A stretch of DNA of 64,000 nucleotides, taken from assembly GCA_011037195.1 (NCBI GenBank), contig JAAEAF010005060.1, positions 62,001 to 126,000 on the forward strand, given 5' to 3'. Both the position numbers and the translations under genes were made by a program. Numbering within the stretch: position 1 is the first letter of the stretch; each line of letters opens with the position of its first letter. The notes below the pieces were generated by a model, which had not been told where the DNA came from, made no database searches, and saw only the letters and a list, made by a program, of their open reading frames with translations. Of the stretch, positions 1 to 11,083 are shown piece by piece. Origin of the DNA: Triatoma infestans (lineage: Eukaryota > Arthropoda > Insecta > Hemiptera > Reduviidae).

Positions 1-1329
1 GAAACTAATAACTTTTAATTTTTTTTTTTTATGTTTCTGTGATGTAACAAATGTGTATGCTTCAAAGTTTCAGTTAAAATTCTTTCTCCACACCTTCACG
101 ACTATCTATGTAGTAAACTCTTGATAAAGACAGGAAACTCTGTCGAAACGTGGGCATAATTGAATGTTTCTTTCTTGACCGATCCTCACCAAATTTCTTC
201 ATAACATAATTCATCAACGGTCAACAACTACTTTTATACAACAACTTTTAGGTTATGTTTTACTTCAAAATGTGGTAACCTTGCCGTTGGTTTCATTTTG
301 TTTCTTTTTGTTCCTTTTAAGAGTTACTACAGAAAGTTGTATGTATAGTTTTAACTATAAAGTTAACTTAGCTTTTCTCTTAGCAAGTAACATGGTTTTA
401 AGTTGCAAGGGCGAAATAATTCATAGATAGTGCTTTTAGGAGTTCTGTCTAAATACTACATATATATACAAACACTACATTTATATAGTGCATCATTATA
501 TGAGATTTTGATGTTATAAGAGTTGAGAGAGACGCGCTTAACTTTTTCTCTTTTTTTTTTTTTTGAGGACAATAGATACAACTTTACTGGCCCAGTAGGG
601 TATGGAATGTGAAAAAAGCTTTGTGACGTAACGAATAAGTAAAAATAATTTATGAGTTGGCCAATTTTTGTTTTGGTCTAGTAGATATATGTTGTTTAAA
701 AGTAGCAATTTACTATTTAGTATATTTTTGGAGGAAAAAGTAGAGGGGAGAACAAAGAGTTGAAAAAGGAATTTTTTCGGCCAAAAAAGTTAAATAATTT
801 TAGCAAATTGCTAGGGATAAACAGTATTTCGCTTTTAGTAAACCATTTTTCTTTTTGGATATTTATAATAAATTTTATTATATTTTTCTCTTTTTTTCCC
901 TCTTCATCTACTTGTTTTAGTTTAATAAAAAAATATAACTTCGCGTTTTACGGCTAGCGGGGGCCCCCGTTGCCAATTTATTTTCGTTGTCTGTTACATT
1001 AATGCGAAGTACTTGTACAAAAAGCGGCTCTCTCGTCGGTTTCTCGTTGGATATTACTAAATTAGGGCATATTATATTTAAACAAAACTTTCATTTTATT
1101 ACATAGAGGGCAGTTCAGTGCCATTTTTACGTCCGCACTTCTAAAAGAGTAACTTATAAATCTTTATAGTACAAAAATTTATATATAAAGAACAGATATA
1201 TTATAGAAATTTATTTTATTTTTCTCTTATCATCTATTTAATGAATATGTAAAATCAGGTTTTAGCGATTAATCTTTGAAGTTTATATGAAGTTTGAACT
1301 AATGCATGTCAAGAACTACCGGATCTTAA
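1..1329. other. A+T-rich stretch without a recognisable gene
   Basis: I see no convincing coding region. Open frames here are short and biased to Phe, Ile and Lys, as expected from A+T-rich DNA. The only structured element is a short hairpin at 118-156, listed separately. Confidence 0.6.
118..156 (+). repeat. hairpin followed by GAAACG, hammerhead-like string
   Basis: The string CTTGATAA is followed by a hairpin (GACAG / CTGTC) and then GAAACGTGGGC. The arms of the fold-back elements at 13.6 and 63.6 kb show the same order: TTGA or CTGA, then a stem, then GTCGAAACGT. It resembles a hammerhead ribozyme core, but the first box deviates from CTGANGA. I treat it as the eroded end of a related repeat. 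Confidence 0.35.
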
Positions 1330-1431
1330 ACAAATGTTTTAGACAAAAATCAGTCAACTTTTTTCTTCGATATCGTCGATTTTCTCGAAAATGACTCCAA
1401 ACAATTTTTTTCATTAAACTTGGCATATTAA

Positions 1432-1474
<43 letters not shown>
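1330..1474 (-). repeat. HINE-like fragment ending in a (CA)n microsatellite
   Basis: Bases 1340-1433 match the internal part of the dispersed HINE-like family in reverse orientation. They show the gattttctcgaaaatg and ttaaacttggcatat strings also seen near 5880 and 40010. From 1434 to 1474 the sequence is a pure (CA)n tract. No element terminus is visible. Confidence 0.5.
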
Positions 1475-1475
<1 letters not shown>

Positions 1476-1930
1476 TCACAAGAACCTATCAGATAGTTTC
1501 CCCACATTGCCACCTCATACTTTTGGTTCTAACATCTATATATATTGATGTTACTGCATCTGTTGCTGAAATCCCAAGTTTAAAGGATATCGGTTACCAG
1601 GAAGTGCATCTTTGACTGACTTGTTTCCCAGTTTATTCGAACTTTCTCCATTTAACAAACACACCAGTGGCGGTGCTGCATGAGAAAGCGGAACAAGTCT
1701 AAATTCAACTCAATTTAGTTAAGAATATGTTCACATGGATATTTTTTAAGATATTTTCTGTTATTCAAAAACATGATTTATATATATCAGTTCCCCTCTA
1801 GCTTTTATAGAGTGAAGTTACTAAGTTCAGAACTGTTTTGTGCAAACTACAACACGTGTTTGTGCTAAATCAGCCATACGGTTGTATTTCTTTATTTTCA
1901 TTTATTTTACTTCTGTGAAGCAAATCTTTG

Positions 1931-2790
1931 AGAATAAGGTAAAATGATTCCTTTTAAGTCCGTTGAAAATGCTTATGGTTGGAAAATAACAGAAAAAAAT
2001 TGAAGGGTGTAGCGTCCCTAAATAGTGATTATAATATAGAAACAGAAAATAAATATGAGGTTCTACCAGATATGGAGTCTGACGAGCCCCATATCTGAGA
2101 GAAGGAAATAAAAATGAAACTGTAAAAGTGCCACCAATTGTCATTTACAGTGTGATGGACGACCTTAGCAAAACATTGAATCTTTTAAGGAGCATCTTAA
2201 AGGTGAGTTAGGTGTAAAGTATAAATATAACAGAATTATTTTCAAGCCTGATAACATGGATGATTACAATACAATAAAAAGTAAGCTGATGGCAAGCAAA
2301 GCTGAGTACCATAATACACTCCTTCAAATAAAAAAATGTTAAAGTTTATATTGAGGAATATACCTCCTAACGTAACTGAACAAGAAATTACTGAAGAACT
2401 ACTTGAGAAAGAAATTAAAAGTTATAAAAGTAACTCAAATGTTGAAGAATGGAGATGGGCGACACTTGAAACTTCCAATGTTTATTGTTTCCTTTGACTA
2501 TCAGACTCGTTCCAGTGACTTATTAAAAATCAAGGCTGTTTATTATTAACTGGGAACGTTACAAATCAAGAAAAATAGGCCTACAGTGCTACAAATGCCA
2601 AGCCTTGGGCCACATATCAGAGAATTGTTTTCGCAGCGTAATTTGTGCTACATGCTCCCTGAACCACGACTCCAAGGAATTTAACATTGTGGAAGCTAAG
2701 AAGTATAAATGTACTAACTGTGGGGGCCCACACATGTCTACTGATAAAAGCTGTCCTAGCTTCACCAGGTACTTACAAACTAAAGTATAA
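1931..2790 (+). pseudogene. Jockey-1 ORF1 (gag-like) pseudogene
   Basis: Translated pieces in several frames resemble the nucleic-acid-binding gag of Jockey elements. A region near 2150-2330 (PPIVIYSVMDDLSKTLNLL and downstream) is followed by KFILRNIPPNVTEQEITEEL at about 2342. Cys/His knuckles follow at 2605-2790 (MGHISENC, CATC, CTNCGGPHMSTDKSC). In the family this protein binds element RNA. Several frameshifts and stops (for example near 2340 and 2500) rule out a functional product. Confidence 0.7.
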
Positions 2791-3112
2791 TTAAGGCAAG
2801 AAATAGCTACAGCTAGAAACAGGGACTTCAAGTTTGAGGAAAAAAGGTTTCCTTAGCTATCATCAGGGCAGCCAGTAACCACATCATCATGGTCACAGAT
2901 TTTTAATGGTACAAATAAAAAAAACCGCTAACTTACACGAACAGGGAAATACAAGCATAGGCTCTATGTTTTCTGAGATTAAATCCTTGTTTAATCTTAG
3001 AAAAATTAAAGATGTACTTGTTAACATGGTAGGGGAAATATAAAAAGGAAAGGATCCTTTAAGTAAGGTGATGGTACTGTTTGAATCTGTATTTGAACTG
3101 TTTGAATAAGGT

Positions 3113-5560
3113 ATGAACATAAGTTTCATGCTATGGAATAGTAGGACTCCAACGAATAAAATAGGTGAACTGGATAATACTCTGGGAACTGAGAAAATTG
3201 ATATTTGTGGTATTAATGAAATTAGGCTAGACAATAGATTTAAACTAAAATTCAATTGCTATAAAGTGTATAGAAATGACAGAATGTCATATGGTGGTGG
3301 TGTGGCATTAATTGTTAATACTTGTATAAAACATGTTGAAATTCATCTGCCTAAAATGAACAACATGGAAGCTGTTGCAATCAAATTGTATACTAAAAAA
3401 TATAAATGTATTGTTGTATGTCTGTATAATCCTCCTTCCTCAACTATAACACTAAGCTGTTTAAAAAAGTTATTGAATTTAGGCTCAAAAGTAATTATAA
3501 TTGGAGATCTAAATGTTAAACATATTGGATGGAACCGTGTAAACAATAACAACAATGGTGAACGACTGTTAGACTATTCTTTAAGGTTAGGCTTTAACAT
3601 ATTATATTCTGATGAGCCAACATACTTTCCTGCTAACACGCAGTACAGCCCGACTACAATAGACCTTATCCTATCAAAGAATATATCAAATATTTCAACA
3701 CCAATTAGTAAGGCAACTTGACACAGACCATAACCCTGTTTTCTTCATATTATTAGAAAAACCGGAAACAAACTCAGGTAATTACAGACATGACTTCAGT
3801 AATGCCAACTGGTTGCTTTATAAACAGTTGATAAACAAACAGATAACACGTGCTGAACCTGTTATAGGGGACCATTACGATTAAGAGTACGTTGTAACAA
3901 ACTTTATTAACATCCTGATTCAAGCCTGTCATCAATATTCCTACAATTAGCAACACAAACACCTTTAACAGAGAACTGCCGCTAAAAGTGAAATATTTAA
4001 TAAAGATCAGAAATATTGTACATAGGATTTATCAAAAATACAGAATTTACAGATTAAAACGTTTAATGAACTACTTAAATATATTTATTAAAACTGAAAT
4101 TAACAATAATAGAAACAGGAACTTTACTAATTATATTAAAACATTAGATGCAAACACTATAGGCTGCCATCAAAAGACTGAAAGTCAAGACGATCCTCCA
4201 CTCCATTTGAATCAGCAGTATATCTATTCGAACCCTGATAAGGCAAATGCTCTGGCTTTGCACTTTGAAACTGTTAGTAAACAAAATGATCATCTTGAAA
4301 CAAAATTCCATACAAATAGAATAACTCGAAGGGTGAATGACTTCTTTAAACAAAATAACATCATAACACGACTATCAAATTAACTAACCCACATTCTTTG
4401 AACATAATAATTAGTTCACTTAAAAACAGAAAGTCTCCTGGTCCTGATAAAATAAATAATAAACTATTAAAAATGACCTAAAAAAGTGATAGTCTATTTT
4501 ACTTTATAATTAACAAAATCACTTTGCAGTATTTTCCGAAACAATGGAAACACTCTAAAATTATCGTGTCGCCTAAGCCTGGTAAGGATAGCAAGTTGTT
4601 AGGTAGTTACAGGCCCATTAGTCTGCTTAATACGCTCAGTAAAATAGCTGAAAAAGTTATTCTTAATATAATCAATCAGATTTGTACCATAATAATACAA
4701 TAATTAATGAACAGTTTGGTTTCCGAAAAAGTCATTCTACTACAGGGCAATTGGCGCGAATGGTTGACAATATTACTGAGAAATACAATGAAAGAAAGCA
4801 CACAGGTATGTATTGATATTGATGGACATAGAGAAAGCCTTTGACATCGTTTGGCTTGTCGGACTCATCTACAAGATGATAATATATGGTTTTCCTGCTC
4901 AGGTGGCGGTGAAATTAGTTAGCAGTTATCTTTCTGTCAGAACTGTTCAGGTTCAAGTAGATGACGTACTGCCAGACAGAAGATGCCTGATGTCGGGGGT
5001 ACCTCAGGGTTGTGTTCTTGGTCCGGTACTCTTCACTATCTTCATTACCAGTAAAAGAAAATGTACTACTGTTCTGCTTGCAGATGACACGGCTCTGTAC
5101 GTGTCGTCATGGCGAACGGACACAGTTACTAACAGACTGACTCAACACTTCCAGAGAATTTTAAAATACTTCCGCAAATGGAAAATTAAAGTAAACAGCC
5201 ACAAGCAATCCTGTTTACCAGAAGTAGATCAAATCTACACCAATAAATAATAATAGCAAATAATGCAATAGAATGGACTCCCAGTATCAAGTACTTGGGG
5301 GTCACACTGGACAGATCACTAACTTTTACTCCACATATTAATGCAATAGTACAGAAATGTAAAGGGCTTATAGTGCAACTCTTTCCACTTTTAAATAGAA
5401 ACTCCACACTAAGTGTTAGCATAAAATATTGATATACAAGGTGCTAGTGAGACCTGTACTCACTTATGCTGCTCCAAGTTGAGGTACAACTAGTGAGACC
5501 AACCTAAGGAAATTGAAGAGAATGCAAAATAAGTTTTAAGATTTGCTATTGATGCTCGTA
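3113..5560 (+). pseudogene. Jockey-1 ORF2: endonuclease and reverse transcriptase pseudogene
   Basis: Positions 3113-3721 encode an APE-type endonuclease: NISFMLWNSR start, GINEIRLD, GDLNVKHIGWN, and a shifted TDHNPVFF around 3722-3745. The RT follows from about 4400: NRKSPGPDKINNKLL, GSYRPISLLNTLSK at about 4600, MDIEKAFDIVW at 4822, SGVPQGCVLGPVLFTIF at about 4993 and LADDTALYVSS at about 5079. The catalytic box reads LADD instead of the usual YADD or FADD. The segment between the PQG box and LADD looks shortened. Frameshifts occur near 3720, 4690 and 5250. In the family this enzyme nicks the target and copies element RNA there. Confidence 0.82.
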
Positions 5561-5587
5561 GATACACTCCAATTAGAAATTTTTAAT

Positions 5588-6340
5588 TTTTTTTACTCCT
5601 AGTAAGAAGAAATATTGCAATCGTGTCAAATTTACAATATCGATTTTTAAGGTCCACTGAGTCAAAAAAAGTGGTTTTCAGAAAATGGTTTGTATCTATG
5701 TGTACAACATAGCTCAAAACCGAAAAACAGCAATAAGCTCAAACTTGACATTCTGTTTGAGCATCACCATGGCATCCGATAGTAAGTTATCTGTCAAAAT
5801 TCCTCAACGGAAGTACCACCTTGCTGAATGCATTTTTCATTTCAGTTTTTTTTTGCAATTTTTCCAAAAACAGCCCCAACGATTTTCTTTAAACTTGGCA
5901 TATCAACTAGACGTATTAAGAGCTATATCTTTTATTTGAAACATTTCTCCGGGAAATTTCATTTAAATGGGCTTTTGGCGGTATGGTGGGGTAATGTTCC
6001 TCTATAGTGCTGTTTTAGTGTATTTATACGGTTCCTTCGTTTAAATAATATTAATTAGAATTAAATTTGTTGTCGAAATTCCGAGTTTGAAAAGATCGGT
6101 TGATCGGATGTTCTTTTTTTTGTGAACAGTTTTTTCGTTATTTGCAATTTTCTTTCTAAAATAAAAAAACACCAATGGATTAAAAAATGAAGCATACTAA
6201 CTATTAATTTTAGATTCTCCCATTAATATAATATTAAAAACTACTACACACCTACTATTAACTATAAAATCTTGAAGAAATTAAGAAATGTTTATCAATT
6301 ATAATTGTAGATAAAGTCGTGTGATTGTGTCACATTCACA
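5588..6340 (-). repeat. HINE-like dispersed repeat, near full length
   Basis: On the minus strand the copy starts near 6340 with a degenerate GTGACACAATCACACGACT, related to the family start. It ends near 5588 with the hairpin-type terminus (ttactcctagtaagaag on the + strand). Internal family strings are present, such as gattttctttaaacttggcatat at about 5882. It abuts the truncated end of Jockey-1, so it either inserted there or marks a deletion junction. Confidence 0.65.
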
Positions 6341-7149
6341 ATTTTTTAAAATTTGTTTCTTACAATTACAAGTATTGCGATGGTACCAAATTTGTTCAAA
6401 TAACGAATATCTTAAAAACGAAAAAGCCGCAGAAAGCTCAGGACGTGGGAAATGTTGATTTTAAGGGTAATTCTTTGAGCTCTAGAAAGTTAAACTTAGC
6501 TCTAACTGCCGTTTTAAGTTTTATTGGGTATTGCTGGAAGCGCTGTCTATCAATAAAAGTTACATCAGATCCTTTATGCTTACAGTGTATCAAACAAATG
6601 CACAGTTTCTCACAATCTACTATAAGGTGAAGGTGTAACTAGTTTTTTATCAAAACGTTCAAAAGCGGAAAGCTATTTTACCGTGAAGGAAAAACGATTA
6701 AACTTAATGGAAAAACATGCTTACTAGATTTAATTAAATAGCTATCGATTAAATACATTCATCCACTTGAATACTGATATTGTTATATCCTTGTTGACCT
6801 CCAATAAAAAACAGAGCAAGTAACGTTAAAACGGACCGACTGTTCTTCTATCCTGTATTTGGCTTGAGATGACACCGTGACCTCATAATTAGTTTGTATC
6901 TAGCCAAATCAATAAGATTGTTTCTCATAGTTTGTATCCAACTATTTAAATTAAAACCACAACTTTAATAACAATAAATTAATATTCAAATCAATATCTC
7001 TAATAAATTTATTATGCAGTATATCTCTAACAAAGATGCCATATTACTAGCAATAATAATCCATTACATTATCTATTGTATATGAAATCTGGAGCCGCAT
7101 ATATTTACTTCAAAAATGACATATAAAAACAATTAATTAAAAAAACTGA
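6341..7149. other. no gene seen; eroded repeat sequence
   Basis: A weak HINE-like 3' string (cttacaattacaagtattgcgatggtaccaaattt) lies at about 6360-6392. The rest is A+T-rich with no recognisable coding region or terminus. Confidence 0.45.
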
Positions 7150-7836
7150 CAGGAATGCAATACTTCCTCTTGCAGCAGTAACAAACAGGAAGTAAAAAAA
7201 AAATACTTTGAGGAAAGCATAACCTCTCCCTCCTTCCCCTAAACTTCTTTAAATGTACTTTCTCGGAAAAAAGTTTACAAACAAAAGTGATGGTCGTAGT
7301 TAGAAATTCATAGTTTGAAGAAATCCATCGGTATTTTATAGAGAACACGCAGAAAACTGAAAAAAACTGTTCACTAAAAATGCACTTTCAGTCAATCTTT
7401 TTTCTTCATATTCAGAATTTGGACAACATATTCAATTCTGATAATATTATTTAGATGATGGAATTCTATAATAAACTGAAATAGCAGTTTACAGAAAAAA
7501 ACATGATCCACCCTTCCCCCAAAAACCGTTTTAAATGAATTTTCTCAGAGAAATGTTTCAAATAAAAGTTATAGCTCTTAATATATACGGTTGAGGCGTT
7601 TTGACAGATAACTTACTTGAATACCATAGTAATACCTAAACAGTATGTCAAGTTTGAAGTTTCGGCGATTTTTTCTTGTTGATCACTCACACTCGCAAAA
7701 AATTTTCTAAAATCCATTTTTTTTTTTTTTTTTTTTTACTCAGGGATCCTAAAAACTTGTATTTTCGGTGAAAACTCGATATCGAAAATTTGACACAATT
7801 ACAATACTTCCTGTTACTAGGAGTAAGAGAAAGTAA
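7150..7836 (+). repeat. HINE-like repeat copies, 3' end intact
   Basis: A degenerate 3' end at about 7150-7200 (gcaatacttcctcttgcagcag) is followed by a 5'-truncated copy to 7836. That copy ends in a clear terminal hairpin (CTGTTACT AGG AGTAAGAG) and AAAGTAAA. Internal family strings lie at 7500-7590 (ccacccttcccccaaaaa, aaatgaattttctcag, caaataaaagttatagctc). This looks like two partial copies head to tail. Confidence 0.65.
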
Positions 7837-9446
7837 ATAAATAAGAATGTTTAACAATAAACAAACTGAAATTGATTTAAAACAAACAGATTTGTTCACT
7901 CCACAGTTGAAAATCTCTTGGACCTGGAAATAACAGTAATTGGGACTGGCCAGGATTACAAATCGGATTTTGTCCACTGTAGAGAGTTGAAGGCCCTCCC
8001 TTGGGCTGTTTTTATTTGGAAAAGGTTCACTAAATCTCTACTTAGTGTTTTACTAAACAAGTAGGTCCGGTCAGAAATTGGCAAAATATTTCCACTATAA
8101 TCTTTATATGGAAAATTAACGTAGACAGTTTTCCAAGATTGTGACAAGAATAAGTAAGCATTTATTTTATTTTTCTACATTACTTTTACTAATGCTGATA
8201 ATTTTCATGAAAAAAAAAAATGGGTAAAGAAAACACTTGGGAAGTTTCCTCTAATTCTTAGATTCATAAGGTAGACCGAATGCTACCTATGATTGCTGGG
8301 CATACTTGGATACTTGGATACTTGAATATATTGGATACTTGGATACTTGAATATATTGGATACTTGGTTTCGTTGAAATGAAATGACAAAATCTGTTTAT
8401 TCTGGTATTAAACTACTTGAAAATGCTTGCCTTTTAAAACTGCCATACCAAGCTTTCTGGAGTTTGACAGAGGTATTTCGTGGAATGTACACATGTTTAG
8501 GAAGTCATATGTCTTGAAAAACAAAACAACCATACCATAGAACCATATGGTTGGTATTAACCAATCATAGATTTATATGCAATACTATGATGGCCAACTA
8601 TAATGTTTAGTAAATATTTCAAACTGGAGTAAAATTTCAATTCGAAATGTTATATAATTGCAAAGTCTTGTGAATGTTTCACACGAGATTGTTTTTGTTG
8701 AGTTGAGAATTAGGATTTTCATCAATTAGGTTTTATTTGAATGTTTATTTTTAAAAAGAGACTATCATAGTCTTTTAAAATGTGTAAGTTTGCAGAAAAG
8801 AAGCATAAAGTTTGACTTTATCAAGAAACTGTTTTTTAATGGAAAGACGTTACCCTTCCTTTATAAAAAAGAGGAAAAAGATAGCAGAAAATAATTGCAA
8901 AAGAAAGACAAGAATACTTGATATGAACGCCTCTTTTTTCGTAAAAGGTTATAACAAGTTTTCTAATTTGAATTTGAATCACTGGATGATAAGTGATCGC
9001 CAAAATGTCGGCCAACTTTAGATAATATCTAGTTTTATGTAAATTAAGGAGGCTGGTTGTGTTGAATAAATATCCTTAATTTTAGGAAAATCGCTATAAC
9101 ATTTGTATATTGAACGCTGTTCAAATATATCTTGAAAAGTTTAGTTTTAGAATAATATTATTGCAAAACCAATAAACAAATAATTAAATCGATATTTAAA
9201 TATTTTAATTGCTAAAAACAAATCAACACTAATTTATAATATGAAAAAAACACTAGATCGTGACTTTCTTACACTGCAATTATTAATTTTATTTGATTAA
9301 TTTCCTTCAGACCTAAAATTATTGCAGTGTATTTAGTTCCCGACAACATTTAAACGTAGAACCGTTACCATGGTTATCGTAAATATACTTGAAATTGTCT
9401 AAATCTAAATTTGGAATATTGATTAACGGGTCCTCAGTGATTGATA
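7837..9446. other. no gene seen; short repeats only
   Basis: There is no convincing coding sequence. A 25-bp unit (ggatacttggatacttgaatatatt) is repeated about two and a half times at 8309-8367. A HINE-like 5' terminus in minus orientation lies at 8664-8692 (gtgaatgtttcacacgaga). The rest is unassigned. Confidence 0.45.
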
Positions 9447-9470
9447 TTAAAATGATATATATCATTTTAA
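9447..9470. repeat. perfect 24-bp palindrome
   Basis: TTAAAATGATAT is followed directly by its reverse complement with no loop. It lies just upstream of the mariner-type fold-back element. Confidence 0.7.
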
Positions 9471-9578
9471 AGACATCACAGATTAGTCCCCTACTGCAAG
9501 GATCCCTTTTTCTTGCTGTAACCGGAAGTATTCCGATCGTGGCAATTTTTTAAAAAAAAAATAAAACATATATATATA

Positions 9579-10106
9579 CAGGGTGACCAGAGTTATATGC
9601 CTCCACCCACTTTTTTTTAAACGGCGGGAAATTTCGAAAAAATAGAAAACACGTATTTAATCATTTTTAGTCTAGTTTATTTTCAGTGATTGATCCATTT
9701 TTTTATACCCCAATATCCCGAGATACAGCATCCAACTTTTTTTTTTCAAATGGAACATTATATTTTTTTTTGCATATTTTTATAGTAATTGAGCCTCTAA
9801 AAAAAAAAAAAATTTTTAAAATCGGTTAGGTTTTTCAAAAGTTATGGTAATTTAAAATATGAAAAACAAATTTCAGTTTAATGTCAAAATTACCTTATTT
9901 TTTTCTTTAAAGAAGCTCTTCAAACTGGGCACCATCAACGGATAGGCAAGCCAAAGCTCTGGACTCCCACGCTCTGTTTGTAGCAGCACTTAGGTGGCAA
10001 AGTCAACATCTAGGCAGGCTAGAGTTATTCGACGTTCCATATCTTCGACTGAAGCCACGGGATTAAGGTTACTGTACACTTTATTTTTTAGATATCCCCA
10101 CAAAAA
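9579..10106. repeat. left arm of 528-bp inverted repeat
   Basis: Pairs with 10538-11066. Long identical blocks include 9905-10085 against 10569-10740, with a few single-base differences such as cctccaccc versus gctccaccc near the tips. High arm identity suggests a recent duplication or ongoing gene conversion. Confidence 0.85.
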
Positions 10107-10107
10107 A

Positions 10108-10740
10108 TGCAAAAAATGCACAATTTTATGGACTGATGAATCAAAGTTTACCAACAATGGCCTTCTTAATCGTTGGAACTTTAGAATATGGGCAGAAGAA
10201 AATCCACAAGTTACCTTCGCCACACGCCATCAGGTTGTTTTTTCTACAAACGTTTGGTGTGGAGTTTGAGGAAACCAACTAATCGGCCCATACTTCTACA
10301 GAGGGAACTTAACTGGTGAAAGGTATCTAACTTTTTTAAGAGACATTTTGCCAGTTTTGCTTGAAGATGTTCCTCTAAAACGTCGGTTAGATATGTATTT
10401 TCAACAAGATGGTTGCCCGGCACATAATGCGAGAGTTGTTCGACGTTACCTGGACAGAAATTTCCACGAAAAGTGGTTAGGAACTCATGGTCCGATCCAA
10501 TGGCCACCTCGATCTCCGGACTTAACCCCAATGGACTATTTTTGTGTGGGATATCTAAAAAATAAGGTACAGTAACCTTAATCCCGTGGCTTCAGTCGAA
10601 GATCTGGAACGTCGAATAACTCTAGCCTGCCTAGATGTTGACTTTGCCACCTAAGTGCTGCTACAAACAGAGCGTGGGAGTCCAGAGCTTTGGCTTGCCT
10701 ATCCGTTGATGGTGCCCAGTTTGAAGAGCTTCTTAAAGAA
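10108..10740 (+). pseudogene. mariner/IS630-type transposase fragment (catalytic part)
   Basis: The reading frame encodes ILWTDESKFTNNG, then NVWCGV with a stop at 10267. It continues through QLIGPYFYRG, MYFQQDGCPAHNARVV and WPPRSPDLTPMDYF to GYLKNKV. The three acidic residues of the DD-D catalytic triad (in WTDE, QQDG and SPDLTP) are present. The family enzyme cuts and pastes at TA sites. The N-terminal helix-turn-helix half is absent, replaced by the inverted arm, and the TGA at 10267 and a frameshift near 10565 disable it. Confidence 0.82.
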
Positions 10741-11066
10741 AAAATAAGGTAATTTTGACATTAAACTGAAATTTGTTTTTCATATTTTAAATTACCATAA
10801 CTTTTGAAAAACCTAACCGATTTTAAAATTTTTTTTTTTTATTTTTTTAGAGGCTCAAGTACTATAAAAATATGCAAAAAAAAATATAATGTTCCATTTG
10901 AAAAAAAAAAGTTGGATGCTGTATCTCGGGATATTGGGGTATAAAAAAATGGATCAATCACTGAAAATAAACTAGACTAAAAATGATTAAATACGTGTTT
11001 TCTATTTTTTCGAAATTTCCCGCCGTTTAAAAAAAAAGTGGGTGGAGCATATAACTCTGGTCACCC
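10538..11066. repeat. right arm of 528-bp inverted repeat
   Basis: Partner of 9579-10106. It carries the transposase C-terminus (GYLKNKV and downstream) on the + strand. The inversion breakpoint lies at the ttattttttagatatccc string (about 10090 and 10545). Confidence 0.85.
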
Positions 11067-11083
11067 TATATATATATATATAC

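Larger units (their letters stand above)
1930..5586 (+). mobile_element. decayed Jockey-type non-LTR retrotransposon (Jockey-1)
   Basis: The element runs gag (ORF1), endonuclease, reverse transcriptase on the + strand, which is the Jockey-clade order. Both ORFs carry frameshifts and stops. The RT C-terminus stops abruptly at about 5585, where a HINE-like repeat begins in reverse orientation, so the 3' end is missing. The 5' boundary is uncertain: coding similarity starts near 1930. No target duplication was found. Confidence 0.8.
9579..11066 (+). mobile_element. mariner/IS630-type element rearranged into a long inverted repeat
   Basis: The element is bounded by (TA)n and starts CAGGGTGACCAGAGTTATA. 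The right end is the inverted GGTCACCCT at about 11059-11067. The outer about 528 bp on the left (9579-10106) is a near-perfect reverse complement of the outer about 529 bp on the right (10538-11066). Only about 430 bp in the middle is single copy. The right arm holds the native C-terminal coding end and 3' flank of the transposase. The left arm is an inverted copy of it and replaces the missing N-terminal half. Normal mariner ends are short, so this is an end duplication. Confidence 0.85.

Noticed and set aside
760..957. 65-codon frame, Phe/Ile rich, membrane-like
   Set aside because: Hydrophobicity follows from T-rich sequence. There is no domain, no context and no start signal.
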